From the NCBI GenBank assembly GCA_031963045.1, contig JASSUK010000015.1, positions 186,001-250,000 on the forward strand: DNA of 64,000 nt, given 5' to 3'. The translations under genes and the position numbers were made by a program. The stretch comes from JASSUD01 sp031963045 (GTDB lineage: Bacteria > Pseudomonadota > Gammaproteobacteria > Burkholderiales > Burkholderiaceae). Each line of letters begins with the position of its first letter. Position 1 is the first letter of the stretch. Under the pieces are notes generated by a model that was not told the origin of the DNA, ran no database searches, and saw only the letters and a program-made list of their open reading frames with translations. Shown one piece after another: positions 1 to 7,926 of the stretch.

Positions 1-209
1 ATCCCTTTATGCACTCTAGCTGCAGCTTCACGCGATACAAAATTGCCTTGGACTACGGTAATGCGATAAGGGGTAATCGTCCGCATCGTCGACTCAATAG
101 GGTTACCACCATGACAGCCTGCAAGCATCGCGGATGAACACCATACATAGCCTATGTACCTGGTTAAATTAAGGAATGGTTTTATACACTGCAAAAATAT
201 GCTGAACAT
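1..209 (-). CDS. bamE: BamE outer-membrane assembly lipoprotein, 5' part only
   Basis: This is the N-terminal 69 or so residues of a lipoprotein; the rest lies beyond the left edge. From the ATG at 209-207 the frame gives a long N-terminal signal region ending in the lipobox LAGC (lipidated Cys at about residue 32), then a segment containing ITPYRITVVQGNFVSREAAA. That is the hallmark start of BamE (SmpA/OmlA), a small accessory lipoprotein of the BamABCDE complex that inserts beta-barrel proteins. The signal region is longer than usual and no clear Shine-Dalgarno precedes the ATG, so the start is uncertain; an internal start nearer the lipobox is possible. In related Burkholderia bamE usually lies beside fur, so its position downstream of truB suggests rearrangement. 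Confidence 0.8.
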   Translation of the reverse strand, partial: MFSIFLQCIKPFLNLTRYIGYVWCSSAMLAGCHGGNPIESTMRTITPYRITVVQGNFVSREAAARVHKG

Positions 210-260
210 AAAAAGAAGCAAGGAAGAAAAATGCAGAAAGAAAGAGAAAAATAATGGGGC

Positions 261-324
261 TTAGGGCGTGTCCTCAATTGTTCCAAAGATGGGGCCCTTT
301 GGGGCGATTGAGGACATGCCCTAA
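261..324. repeat. Palindromic repeat family A, short copy (64 bp)
   Basis: This inverted repeat begins TTAGGGCGTGTCCTCAATTG and ends with its imperfect reverse complement, closing ATGCCCTAA. It is a deletion form of the 146-bp element seen at 1969, 5389 and 31546: both ends are kept and the centre is lost. Its right end supplies the TAG stop codon of truB (321-323). Confidence 0.8.
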
Positions 325-1292
325 TGGATTGCCACAACACGTTGGGGAGTAAGCAAACCTTCAATATAGTGGCCAACGCCTAAAAATTGCATGGCTGGCT
401 CTCCATATACACGGCAGCGTTGGGTAGGCAGCGCAAAACTCGATTGTTCGGCCGAAGCTAAACGTAGGCGCTGGCCTTGTAAAAACCGTTCAGCCTGATG
501 TGCCTCTAATTTCAGGATGGGTAGACTGGGAAGTAAGGCATCTATAGGAAGCAAAAAAGCTTCTGGATCAGAGGCTTCTTGCAAAGCATCTAACGTCACA
601 GCCGACTCTAAGAAGAAGGACCCTACTTGCGTGCGGCGCAATCCACCTAAATGTGCACCACAACCCAAGGCCTCCCCAATATCCTCAGCCAGTACGCGAA
701 TATAGGTTCCTTTACTACAGCGCACACGCAGATTCAAAGTAGTGCAATTTTCGCAGGCATGCCACTGCGATTCATCCAGCCAGCTTAATTCCTCGATAGT
801 AACTGGACGCGCTTCGCGCTCAAGCACTATACCTGCGCGCGCGTAGTCATACAGAGGCTTACCATCTCGTTTTAGCGCGCTATACATTGGCGGAATCTGC
901 AAAATATTACCCCTAAATTTTTCTAGGGCACGGTGTATCGCAGCTACATCGGTAGCGATTTCCCGCGTTTGCAAAATCGCTCCTTCACGATCTCCTGTGC
1001 TAGTGGTGCTTCCTAATACCACCAGCGCATCATACGATTTATTCGCATCTAGCGCGTCATTTGAAAACTTGGTGGCCTCGCCAAAACATAAAGGAAGTAA
1101 GCCTGAAGCTAAAGGGTCCAGTGTGCCGGTATGCCCCCCTTTTTTAGCCTTTAGAATCCATTTCGCACGCCCAAGTGCGTCATTACTGGACATTCCTAAC
1201 GGTTTATCTAGTAGTAAAACACCATTCAATGCACGACGGGGTGGGCCCGGTGCTTTAGGTACACGTTTTACAGGGGAGCGAGACAGCGTCAC
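321..1292 (-). CDS. truB: tRNA pseudouridine(55) synthase TruB
   Basis: TruB isomerises U55 to pseudouridine in the T-loop of elongator tRNAs. The 323-residue protein has the family core LLLDKPLGMSSNDAL followed by GGHTGTLDPLASGLLP, in which the Asp at about residue 59 is the catalytic nucleophile. Length is normal for Burkholderiaceae. The start is a GTG at 1292; no in-frame ATG lies just upstream. It is the last gene of the rimP-nusA-infB-rbfA-truB series, but a REP-like repeat separates it from rbfA. The stop codon TAG is the terminal TAG of a family A repeat, so the repeat has inserted at or become fused to the gene end. Confidence 0.95.
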   Translation of the reverse strand: MTLSRSPVKRVPKAPGPPRRALNGVLLLDKPLGMSSNDALGRAKWILKAKKGGHTGTLDPLASGLLPLCFGEATKFSNDALDANKSYDALVVLGSTTSTGDREGAILQTREIATDVAAIHRALEKFRGNILQIPPMYSALKRDGKPLYDYARAGIVLEREARPVTIEELSWLDESQWHACENCTTLNLRVRCSKGTYIRVLAEDIGEALGCGAHLGGLRRTQVGSFFLESAVTLDALQEASDPEAFLLPIDALLPSLPILKLEAHQAERFLQGQRLRLASAEQSSFALPTQRCRVYGEPAMQFLGVGHYIEGLLTPQRVVAIH

Positions 1293-1336
1293 AGTATCGA
1301 TGATGAATACTCAGAGATATGCATGTTAAAGCAATG

Positions 1337-1391
1337 GTTACAAGCCAAATGGTATGCATGTTGGGGAACGTTGCCCACCACCAACCTACCA
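1337..1391. repeat. REP-like repeat family B, single copy
   Basis: The copy carries the GCATGTTGGGG...CCACCAACCTACC core, which on the minus strand starts with GGTAGGTTGG. It fills most of the rbfA-truB spacer. The loop variant here is AACGTTGCCC between the two arms, also seen at about 31750. Confidence 0.75.
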
Positions 1392-1401
1392 GATGTAATG
1401 C

Positions 1402-1809
1402 TTATTGGTCGGTTTTTTGGGGGTCTTCTTCTTCGGGGACGTCCTCTTCATGGGCATAAGGTGCGTTTGCTTCTCGAATTAAGGTTTCCATATGCAAAGC
1501 ACGTTCGGGCGTGGTGTCCCAAATAAAATGTAATGTGGGTACGGTATGGATACGCAAACGCTTGAAAAGCAGGCTGCGCAAATGACCCGCACTTTGATTC
1601 AATGCGGCTTGCAAAACATCTGGGGTACCAAATAAAGAGGTGAAATAGATTTTTGCGTGTGCGTAATCGCGGGTAAGTTCAACGCTATGCAGCGTAATCC
1701 AGCGAATAGAAGGGTTTTTTACTTCGCTACGGATTAATTCTGCAAGATCACGTTGGATCTGATCTGCGATACGCAAATTGCGCTCGGGAGCGGTACGTTT
1801 TTTAGGCAT
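1402..1809 (-). CDS. rbfA: 30S ribosome-binding factor RbfA
   Basis: RbfA is a small KH-fold protein that binds 16S rRNA during late 30S maturation and is needed for cold adaptation. The 135-residue product begins MPKKRTAPERNLRIADQIQR, typical of the family, and contains a conserved segment including LTRDYAHAKIYFTSLFG. The acidic C-terminal tail (EEDVPEEEDPQK) is common in beta-proteobacterial members. It is transcribed between infB and truB. A strong hairpin with a T-rich tail and a family A repeat separate it from infB, so coupling to infB may be weaker than in relatives. Confidence 0.93.
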   Translation of the reverse strand: MPKKRTAPERNLRIADQIQRDLAELIRSEVKNPSIRWITLHSVELTRDYAHAKIYFTSLFGTPDVLQAALNQSAGHLRSLLFKRLRIHTVPTLHFIWDTTPERALHMETLIREANAPYAHEEDVPEEEDPQKTDQ

Positions 1810-1879
1810 GGTTCACATCGGGATAGAAAAGCTTGGCGGCTTTTCTAAAAAAGGAGTAGGCAAGATTATCATTGCCTTT

Positions 1880-1921
1880 AAATTAAAAGAACGCCCGAAG
1901 CAATTCTTATGCTTCGGGCGT
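1880..1921 (-). terminator. Hairpin terminator downstream of infB
   Basis: The 11-bp perfect stem ACGCCCGAAGC/GCTTCGGGCGT (1891-1901 with 1911-1921, loop 9 nt) is followed on the minus strand by TCTTTTAATTT. It lies between infB and rbfA, so it probably reduces read-through into rbfA-truB. The U-tract is interrupted, so termination may be partial. Confidence 0.65.
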
Positions 1922-1968
1922 TTGGCAAGCAAGAGAACCTACTTGAGAGGGCATCAAAAAGTTCTGAC

Positions 1969-2114
1969 TAGGGCATGTCCTCAATTACCCAAAAGGGCCC
2001 ATCTTTGAGGTCGTGCGGTGCTCGAGATCCTCACTGTACTCAAGTACAGTTCCGGTCCCTGCGCTCCTGCTCCCCCAAATATGAACCCTTTGGGGCAATT
2101 GAGAACACGCCCTA
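1969..2114. repeat. Palindromic repeat family A, full-length copy (146 bp)
   Basis: The termini are TAGGGCATGTCCTCAATT and its imperfect reverse complement. The whole element can fold on itself around a centre, ACTGTACTCAAGTACAGT. The orientation is opposite to the full copies at 5389 and 31546, judged by the asymmetric GTGCGGTGCTC segment. The size, absence of an ORF, terminal inverted repeats and TA at both ends are MITE-like. It fills the infB-rbfA spacer starting 16 bp after the infB stop. Confidence 0.85.
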
Positions 2115-2130
2115 GCCTAAAACAGCACTG

Positions 2131-5100
2131 TTAAAGTACACGCGCTACTTCAACCACTTCGAAGACTTCTAACTGATCGCCTTCAGCAATATCGTTGAAG
2201 TTTTTAACAGAAATACCGCACTCAAAGCCTGATTTTACTTCACGCACATCTTCTTTGAAGCGTTTCAGAGAATCTAGTTCACCCGTATGAATGACCAAAT
2301 TATCTCGTAATACGCGTACCAAACCAGCACGTTTAATAACACCATCGAGCACCATACATCCTCCGATAGCACCAATTTTTGGAACCCGGAAGACTTGACG
2401 CACTTGCGCTGTACCCAATATGTTTTCTTTTTGCTCGGGAGCCAGCATGCCAGACATCGCCGCTTTAAGCTCGTTCACTGCGTCATAAATAACATTGTAA
2501 TAACGAATATCAATGCCACTCACTTCAGCAAGCTTACGTGCCTGCGCATCAGCACGGGCATTAAACCCAATTACGACCGCTTTAGAAGCAATGGCCAAAT
2601 TAATATCTGACTCGCTAATACCCCCTACCGCTGCATGCACAACTTGTACACGCACTTCCTCGGTAGAAAGCTTCACAAAGGCCTGTACGAGTGCTTCTTG
2701 TGAGCCGCGCACATCCGCCTTGACAATCAATGGTAAGTTTTGCAACTCCCCTTCAGCGCTAGCATTAAAGCGATGTTCAAGTTTTGCAGCATGCTGTTTA
2801 GCCAATTTCACATCGCGGAATTTTCCTTGACGGAATAATGCAATCTCGCGGGCCTTACGCTCATCCAATAATACAATGACCTCTTCCCCAGCAGCAGGCG
2901 CTTCGGATAGACCTTGAATTTCTATAGGAATAGAAGGTCCGGCCTCTTTAGTCGGCTTGCCATTTTCATCCAGCATGGCACGTACCCGCCCATAGGCTGA
3001 ACCGGCTAACACGATATCTCCCCGACGCAATGTACCGGCTTGCACCAATACAGTAGCAACAGGGCCTCGACCTTTATCCAGCCTAGCTTCAACAACCAGA
3101 CCTTTTGCAGGAACGTCTACCGGAGCCACCAATTCCATAACCTCGGCTTGCAATAAAACACCTTCTAACAGCTCATCGATACCTTGCCCTGTCTTCGCTG
3201 AAACGGGAATAAAAGGTGAATCACCACCGTATTCTTCAGGAACCACCCCTTCAGCAACCAGCTCTTGCCGTACTTTATCGATGTTGGCACCTGGTTTGTC
3301 TACTTTATTTATAGCGACCAAGATGGGCACATTAGCGGCACGAGCGTGTGCAATGGCTTCTTTAGTTTGGGGCATCACACCGTCATCGGCAGCAACTACC
3401 AAAATGACGATATCCGTGGCTTTTGCTCCACGAGCACGCATCGCTGTAAAGGCTTCATGGCCTGGTGTATCCAAGAAAGTCACCACACCTTTAGGTGTCT
3501 CTACATGGTACGCACCAATATGCTGCGTAATACCACCGGCTTCTCCGACCGCTACTTTTGCGCGACGAATAGAATCAAGCAGCGACGTTTTACCATGATC
3601 CACGTGACCCATCACGGTTACTACAGGTGGGCGTGGCAAGCTTACCGCTTCATGGTGCTCTTCAGTTGTAACGAGGAATGCTTCAGGATCATCCAACCTG
3701 GCTGCTACGGCAGTATGCCCAAGTTCTTCAACCGCAATCATTGCAGTTTCTTGATCTAGCATCTGATTGATGGTGACCATTTGCCCAAGGCTCATCATCT
3801 TTTTAATAACTTCAGAGGCCTTGACTGACATTTTGTGAGCAAGATCAGAAACCGTAATGGTTTCTGGCACATGCACTTCACGTACAACTGGCTCAGTAGG
3901 TGCTTGGAAAACCGTCGCACGATCTGCTTCGTGTTTATTACGTCTATGGCCGCCTCTGCGCCCAGTTTCATGATCTGAATCAGATCCTCCTCTGGTTTTC
4001 AGAGTACGGCGTTTATTGCCTGCAGCATCTTGCCAGCTAGAAGGTTTCGCCGCTTTTTTCTTATCAGGCGATAACTCTGAAGCTTGTGGACTACGCGCTG
4101 CTGTACCAGGACGTGCTGTGCCTTCACGCGGAGTAGCGCTACGCTCGCTTGCGGGTCGTGGCGATCCATTTTTTTGAGGTACGCTGACCGCAGCAACTTC
4201 AGGCTCTGCATCTGCTGGTTTAGGAGCAGCCACCCGCACGGTTTTGCGGCTTGAATTCATCATTTCGCGAATGGCACGCGCTTCTTCTTCTGCGGCCTGG
4301 CGACGCTGTAGGCTCAATTTTTCACGCTCTGCATCGCCTGGAGTAGGCTGGGCAGGTTTAGCCGGTTGTGCGATATTTTTACGAAGAAATGCTTTTGCTA
4401 TATTTTGCGCAGCCGAAGGCTTATCTATAACTTGTTTTTTTACAGGGGCAGCAGCAGCCTCGATTTTTTCAGACACAGGTTCTGTAATCGATTTGGATGG
4501 AATATTCGCGGCATCGACAGCAGGGCTCTCTGGGCTTTTAACAGCACTGGAAGCATCCTTTTTAGGGTCGGCAACCACCGCCGCAGAGCTAGATTCAGAA
4601 GCACTTTTTGAAAGGTCAGCAGCATCAGCAGAAGAGGCCAAAACTTCTGGTAGCGACACTTCAGGTGCTGGTGAAACGGGGTTTGCTGGTGCAGCAGTCT
4701 CACTGAGTGGCGCAACAGGCACTGATATGGTTTCAATAGGTGGCACAGAGCTAGTAGAGGGCGTGCTCGCTGGAACACTGCTTTGTATGTCAGGGCAAGG
4801 CGATGGAAGTTCTAACGAGGCAGTGGGAGCCGCATCCACAGGCGTAGGTGCAGCAGGTATAGGCGCCGTGGCTTTTGCCTCACTTGCTGCTGCAACAGCA
4901 GTAGATTCTGCGCGCACAGGCTGAACCACGACCGGATCAGGCTTCACGAATGTACGTTTTTTACGCACCTCCACCTGGATCGTACGCGCTTTACCCGTCG
5001 CATCGGCTTGTCGAATCTCAGAGGTTTTTCGGCGAGTTAGCGTAATCTTGCCTTTTTCATCCCCTTCTCCTCCTTGGACGCGATGTAAATACGCCATAAG

Positions 5101-5235
5101 ACGCGCTTTGTCACTCTCTGACAAATGCTCTTCAATATGTTGCTTTTCAACCCCGGCTGCTTGAAGTTGCTTGAGCAACGTGGTCGCTGACACTTTGAGT
5201 TCAGTGGCAAATTCAGTTACGTTGTTACTCGCCAT
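2131..5235 (-). CDS. infB: Translation initiation factor IF-2
   Basis: IF-2 is the GTPase that brings fMet-tRNA to the 30S subunit and drives subunit joining. The 1034-residue protein has an N-terminal IF2_N domain (about 1-50), a long Ala/Pro/Ser-rich charged linker (about 100-440), a second IF2_N-like segment (about 455-500), then the G domain with GHVDHGKTSLLDS (about 541), DTPGHEAF and NKVD, followed by domains II-IV. The linker is long, as in other Burkholderiaceae. The ATG at 5235 has an AGAGG Shine-Dalgarno at good spacing. It follows nusA, with a family A repeat in the 297-bp spacer. Confidence 0.97.
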   Translation of the reverse strand: MASNNVTEFATELKVSATTLLKQLQAAGVEKQHIEEHLSESDKARLMAYLHRVQGGEGDEKGKITLTRRKTSEIRQADATGKARTIQVEVRKKRTFVKPDPVVVQPVRAESTAVAAASEAKATAPIPAAPTPVDAAPTASLELPSPCPDIQSSVPASTPSTSSVPPIETISVPVAPLSETAAPANPVSPAPEVSLPEVLASSADAADLSKSASESSSAAVVADPKKDASSAVKSPESPAVDAANIPSKSITEPVSEKIEAAAAPVKKQVIDKPSAAQNIAKAFLRKNIAQPAKPAQPTPGDAEREKLSLQRRQAAEEEARAIREMMNSSRKTVRVAAPKPADAEPEVAAVSVPQKNGSPRPASERSATPREGTARPGTAARSPQASELSPDKKKAAKPSSWQDAAGNKRRTLKTRGGSDSDHETGRRGGHRRNKHEADRATVFQAPTEPVVREVHVPETITVSDLAHKMSVKASEVIKKMMSLGQMVTINQMLDQETAMIAVEELGHTAVAARLDDPEAFLVTTEEHHEAVSLPRPPVVTVMGHVDHGKTSLLDSIRRAKVAVGEAGGITQHIGAYHVETPKGVVTFLDTPGHEAFTAMRARGAKATDIVILVVAADDGVMPQTKEAIAHARAANVPILVAINKVDKPGANIDKVRQELVAEGVVPEEYGGDSPFIPVSAKTGQGIDELLEGVLLQAEVMELVAPVDVPAKGLVVEARLDKGRGPVATVLVQAGTLRRGDIVLAGSAYGRVRAMLDENGKPTKEAGPSIPIEIQGLSEAPAAGEEVIVLLDERKAREIALFRQGKFRDVKLAKQHAAKLEHRFNASAEGELQNLPLIVKADVRGSQEALVQAFVKLSTEEVRVQVVHAAVGGISESDINLAIASKAVVIGFNARADAQARKLAEVSGIDIRYYNVIYDAVNELKAAMSGMLAPEQKENILGTAQVRQVFRVPKIGAIGGCMVLDGVIKRAGLVRVLRDNLVIHTGELDSLKRFKEDVREVKSGFECGISVKNFNDIAEGDQLEVFEVVEVARVL

Positions 5236-5388
5236 TCACACCTCTTAGGAGCTCTCCACTGCAGATGTGGGCCATAAGACCCAACATTACTGCTGATGTG
5301 AAAAAACGTCCTTTTAAAACAAGAAAAAATTCTTGTAGTTATTCAATAAGTTTGCAATGCGAACCTGCCTAAATTTAGTACAGGCTCT

Positions 5389-5535
5389 TAGTGTATGTCC
5401 TCAATTGTCCAAAAGGGTTCATATTTGGGGGAGCAGGAGCACAGGGACCGGAACTGTACTTTTTGTACAGTGAGGATCCCGAGCACCGCACGACCCCGAA
5501 GATGGGCCCTTTTGGGCAATTGAGGGCATGCACTA
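5389..5535. repeat. Palindromic repeat family A, full-length copy (147 bp)
   Basis: The copy runs TAGTGTATGTCCTCAATTG to GAGGGCATGCACTA, with slightly diverged ends. It has the same internal order as the copy at 31546 and a central ACTGTACTTTTTGTACAGT hairpin. Its right end contains the nusA stop codon (TAG, 5535-5533). Confidence 0.85.
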
Positions 5536-7008
5536 CGCAAACCAGTGTTCTCGCGCTTTTATAATGAGTGATTTGGCGAGCGCTTCATCCACCGATACTT
5601 TTTCCATCAGCTCATCGACTGATAATTCGGCCAGTGCATCTCGCGTCCGAATATCATGGTCTGCAAGCTGCGCCATCAGTTCAGGGGTCATGCCTTCAAG
5701 ATTTTTTAAATCTAGAGCAAGGCCTTCCACTTTTTCTTCCTGCGTAATAGCTTGGCTCAGCAATGCATTGCGAGCACGCTCCCTAAGCTCATGCACCGTA
5801 CCCTCATCAAAAGCACTAATTTCTAGCATTTCACTTAAAGGGACATACGCAATTTCTTCCAGCCCTGTAAAGCCTTCATCAATAAGTGCATCTGCTGCTT
5901 CTGCATCGACATCGAGCTGGTCCATAAAAGTCTGACGTACCTGCGCGCGCTGCTGCTCTTCTTTATCAGCAGATTCGCCCGAGGTCAGAATGTCAATTTG
6001 CCAACCGGTTAGCTCACTGGCTAAGCGTACATTTTGCCCATTACGACCAATCGCTACAGCCAACTCGCTACCATCGACAACCACTTCCATCGAATGCTTT
6101 TCTTCATCGACCACAATTGACTGCACGCAAGCAGGAGCTAATGCATTAATCACAAATTGCGCAGGATCTTCCGACCAGATAATGATGTCGATATTTTCAC
6201 CACCTACCTCTGAACGCACCGCTTGGATGCGCGAACCACGCATACCTACACAGGTTCCAACAGGATCAATACGTTCATCATGCGCGACTACAGCAACCTT
6301 AGCTCGCAACCCAGGATCTCGGGCAGCAGCCTTGATTTCTAATAACCCTTGCTCTATTTCAGGTACTTCAAGCTCAAAAAGCCGTACTAAAAACTCTGGA
6401 GCCGTACGAGATAATTCGATCTGTGGCCCACGTGCAGTGCGATCTACTTTTACAATAAAAGCACGCACCCGATCGCCACTTCGCAAGCTCTCGCGTGGAA
6501 TCATGTTTTCACGGCGCAATATACCTTCAACGCGACCGGTTTCAACAATAACATTGCCTTTATCCTGACGCTTGACCGTGCCAGTCATCAGTAGATCGCC
6601 TCGATCCAAGAAGTCGCTCAGAATTTGCTCACGCTCGGCGTCACGTATTCTTTGTAAGATAACTTGCTTTGCAGCTTGCGCGCCAATACGGCCAAATTCG
6701 ATTGAAGTTACTTCTTCTTCAAGCGAATCACCAACCTCTACATTCTCATCTTGTTCTAGCGCTTCAAAGAGCAAAATTTCTTTATCAGGTTCTTGCAAGC
6801 CAGCTTCATCAGGCACAACTAACCAACGACGAAACGTCTCATGCTCCCCCGTTTCTCGATCAATCGATACGCGAATATCTGCATCTTCACTGTAGAGCTT
6901 TTTAGTCGCTAATGCGAGAGCAGCTTCTAGAGCAGAAAATACCACGTCTTCATGAACATTTTTTTCGCGAGCGAGCGCGTCAACCAACATCTTCACTTCG
7001 CGACTCAT
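5533..7008 (-). CDS. nusA: Transcription termination/antitermination factor NusA
   Basis: NusA binds RNA polymerase and modulates pausing, intrinsic termination and rRNA antitermination. The 491-residue protein shows the NusA N-terminal domain (about 1-130), an S1 domain (starting near LLMTGTVKRQDKGNVIVE), two KH domains (with CVGMRGSRIQAVRSEV and AIGRNGQNVRLASEL) and two C-terminal acidic helix-hairpin repeats (about 365-490). Its ATG overlaps the rimP stop (ATGA), so the two are translationally coupled. The final residues are EHWFA, and the stop codon lies inside the end of a family A repeat. Confidence 0.97.
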   Translation of the reverse strand: MSREVKMLVDALAREKNVHEDVVFSALEAALALATKKLYSEDADIRVSIDRETGEHETFRRWLVVPDEAGLQEPDKEILLFEALEQDENVEVGDSLEEEVTSIEFGRIGAQAAKQVILQRIRDAEREQILSDFLDRGDLLMTGTVKRQDKGNVIVETGRVEGILRRENMIPRESLRSGDRVRAFIVKVDRTARGPQIELSRTAPEFLVRLFELEVPEIEQGLLEIKAAARDPGLRAKVAVVAHDERIDPVGTCVGMRGSRIQAVRSEVGGENIDIIIWSEDPAQFVINALAPACVQSIVVDEEKHSMEVVVDGSELAVAIGRNGQNVRLASELTGWQIDILTSGESADKEEQQRAQVRQTFMDQLDVDAEAADALIDEGFTGLEEIAYVPLSEMLEISAFDEGTVHELRERARNALLSQAITQEEKVEGLALDLKNLEGMTPELMAQLADHDIRTRDALAELSVDELMEKVSVDEALAKSLIIKAREHWFA

Positions 7009-7526
7009 CGTTTAGAGCTCCTAAAATCAACCTGCGGCACTAAGTGCGCCCGCTCTATTTCACCTACACTGAAATGTAGTACAGCGGGGCCCTCAAGACC
7101 AATATAGTCCAAAGCTAGCGTTTCTGTGGCTTCTTCTTTAGGCGCTTGCAAAATACCGCGATATTGCTTACGCCCATCCATCATTTTTTTGAGTACCACT
7201 ACCGCTTCGCATCCTGCAAAGCGAATAAAGTCATGGTGTTTTTTTAACGGTCGATCCAAGCCTGGAGAAGACACTTCAAGTCGGTCGTAATTAATATGCT
7301 CCACTTCCAACACATAGTGAAGTTGACGACTGACTTTTTCGCAATCTTCCAGCGTAATGCGCAGGCTCTGGCTATCTGACGGGCTCACTAGCTCTTCCGA
7401 GGACTCCGACGGAACAAAAGCCGTATCGATGAATACCCGAAGCTGCCCTTTACCTGAGCGCTCAAAATCGACCAGTTCATACCCCAAACTCTCGACTGTG
7501 GTTTGAATACATTCCAACAGTTGCAC
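7005..7526 (-). CDS. rimP: Ribosome maturation factor RimP
   Basis: RimP assists 30S assembly before ribosomal protein S12 binds. The protein contains the family core LEVSSPGLDRPLKKHHDFIR and ends VDFRSSKR, like Burkholderia RimP. The frame is open upstream to 7589, but the start chosen is the GTG at 7526. It gives VQLLECIQTTVESLGYELVD, which lines up with the usual beta-proteobacterial N-terminus, and it has AAGAAGAGG just upstream, whereas the upstream ATGs lack a Shine-Dalgarno. It overlaps nusA by 4 bp, forming a rimP-nusA pair. The insertion PSESSEELVSPSDSQS at about residue 40 looks longer than usual. Confidence 0.93.
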   Translation of the reverse strand: MQLLECIQTTVESLGYELVDFERSGKGQLRVFIDTAFVPSESSEELVSPSDSQSLRITLEDCEKVSRQLHYVLEVEHINYDRLEVSSPGLDRPLKKHHDFIRFAGCEAVVVLKKMMDGRKQYRGILQAPKEEATETLALDYIGLEGPAVLHFSVGEIERAHLVPQVDFRSSKR

Positions 7527-7926
7527 AGCGCCTCTTCTTTGAAAATCAATGCTCATACAGCAAAAGGCTGGAGCATGAGGTTTAGCCAAGCCCTACCGTT
7601 GTTATAGAACACAGCAATGGTAGAGCTTTTGCTCATATTCATTTGACAAAAAAAAATGGGCTTCATGCCCATCCCGTAACTACGCCAATCTAGGGCATGC
7701 CCTACTCTGCAATAGCCTTCGGGAACCCTCCGCGCAAAGCTTTTACAGCCAAATGCCCAGAAAGGCAGACAACACCCCGACTCAAGAAAGCGCAATTCTA
7801 TACAGTTTTAAGAGTACTAGCAATAAAGAGCGCAGCCAGGAACCTGGCTGGCTCATTAAAACTAGCGTTTAACACTTGGTATAGGAATGGAAGATCCTAT
7901 CTATGCCAAGTATGACGGCCCTTTTT
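7527..7926. other. rluB-rimP spacer, no gene
   Basis: This 400-bp spacer holds a minus-strand terminator (7647-7672) and a 14-bp perfect palindrome TAGGGCATGCCCTA at 7691-7704 that looks like two family A ends fused. No credible ORF or RNA gene was seen. The promoter for rimP-nusA should lie between the terminator and 7526, but no convincing -35/-10 pair was found. Confidence 0.6.
7647..7672 (-). terminator. Rho-independent terminator after rluB
   Basis: On the minus strand, ATGGGC-ATGAA-GCCCAT is followed by an uninterrupted run of T residues (A-run on the plus strand at 7648-7656). It would end the rluB transcript before rimP. Confidence 0.8.

Noticed and set aside
4244..4924. 226-residue open frame on the plus strand
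   Set aside because: It is antisense to the Ala/Ser-rich linker of infB; the Ala/Ser-rich composition is a mirror artefact and there is no Shine-Dalgarno.
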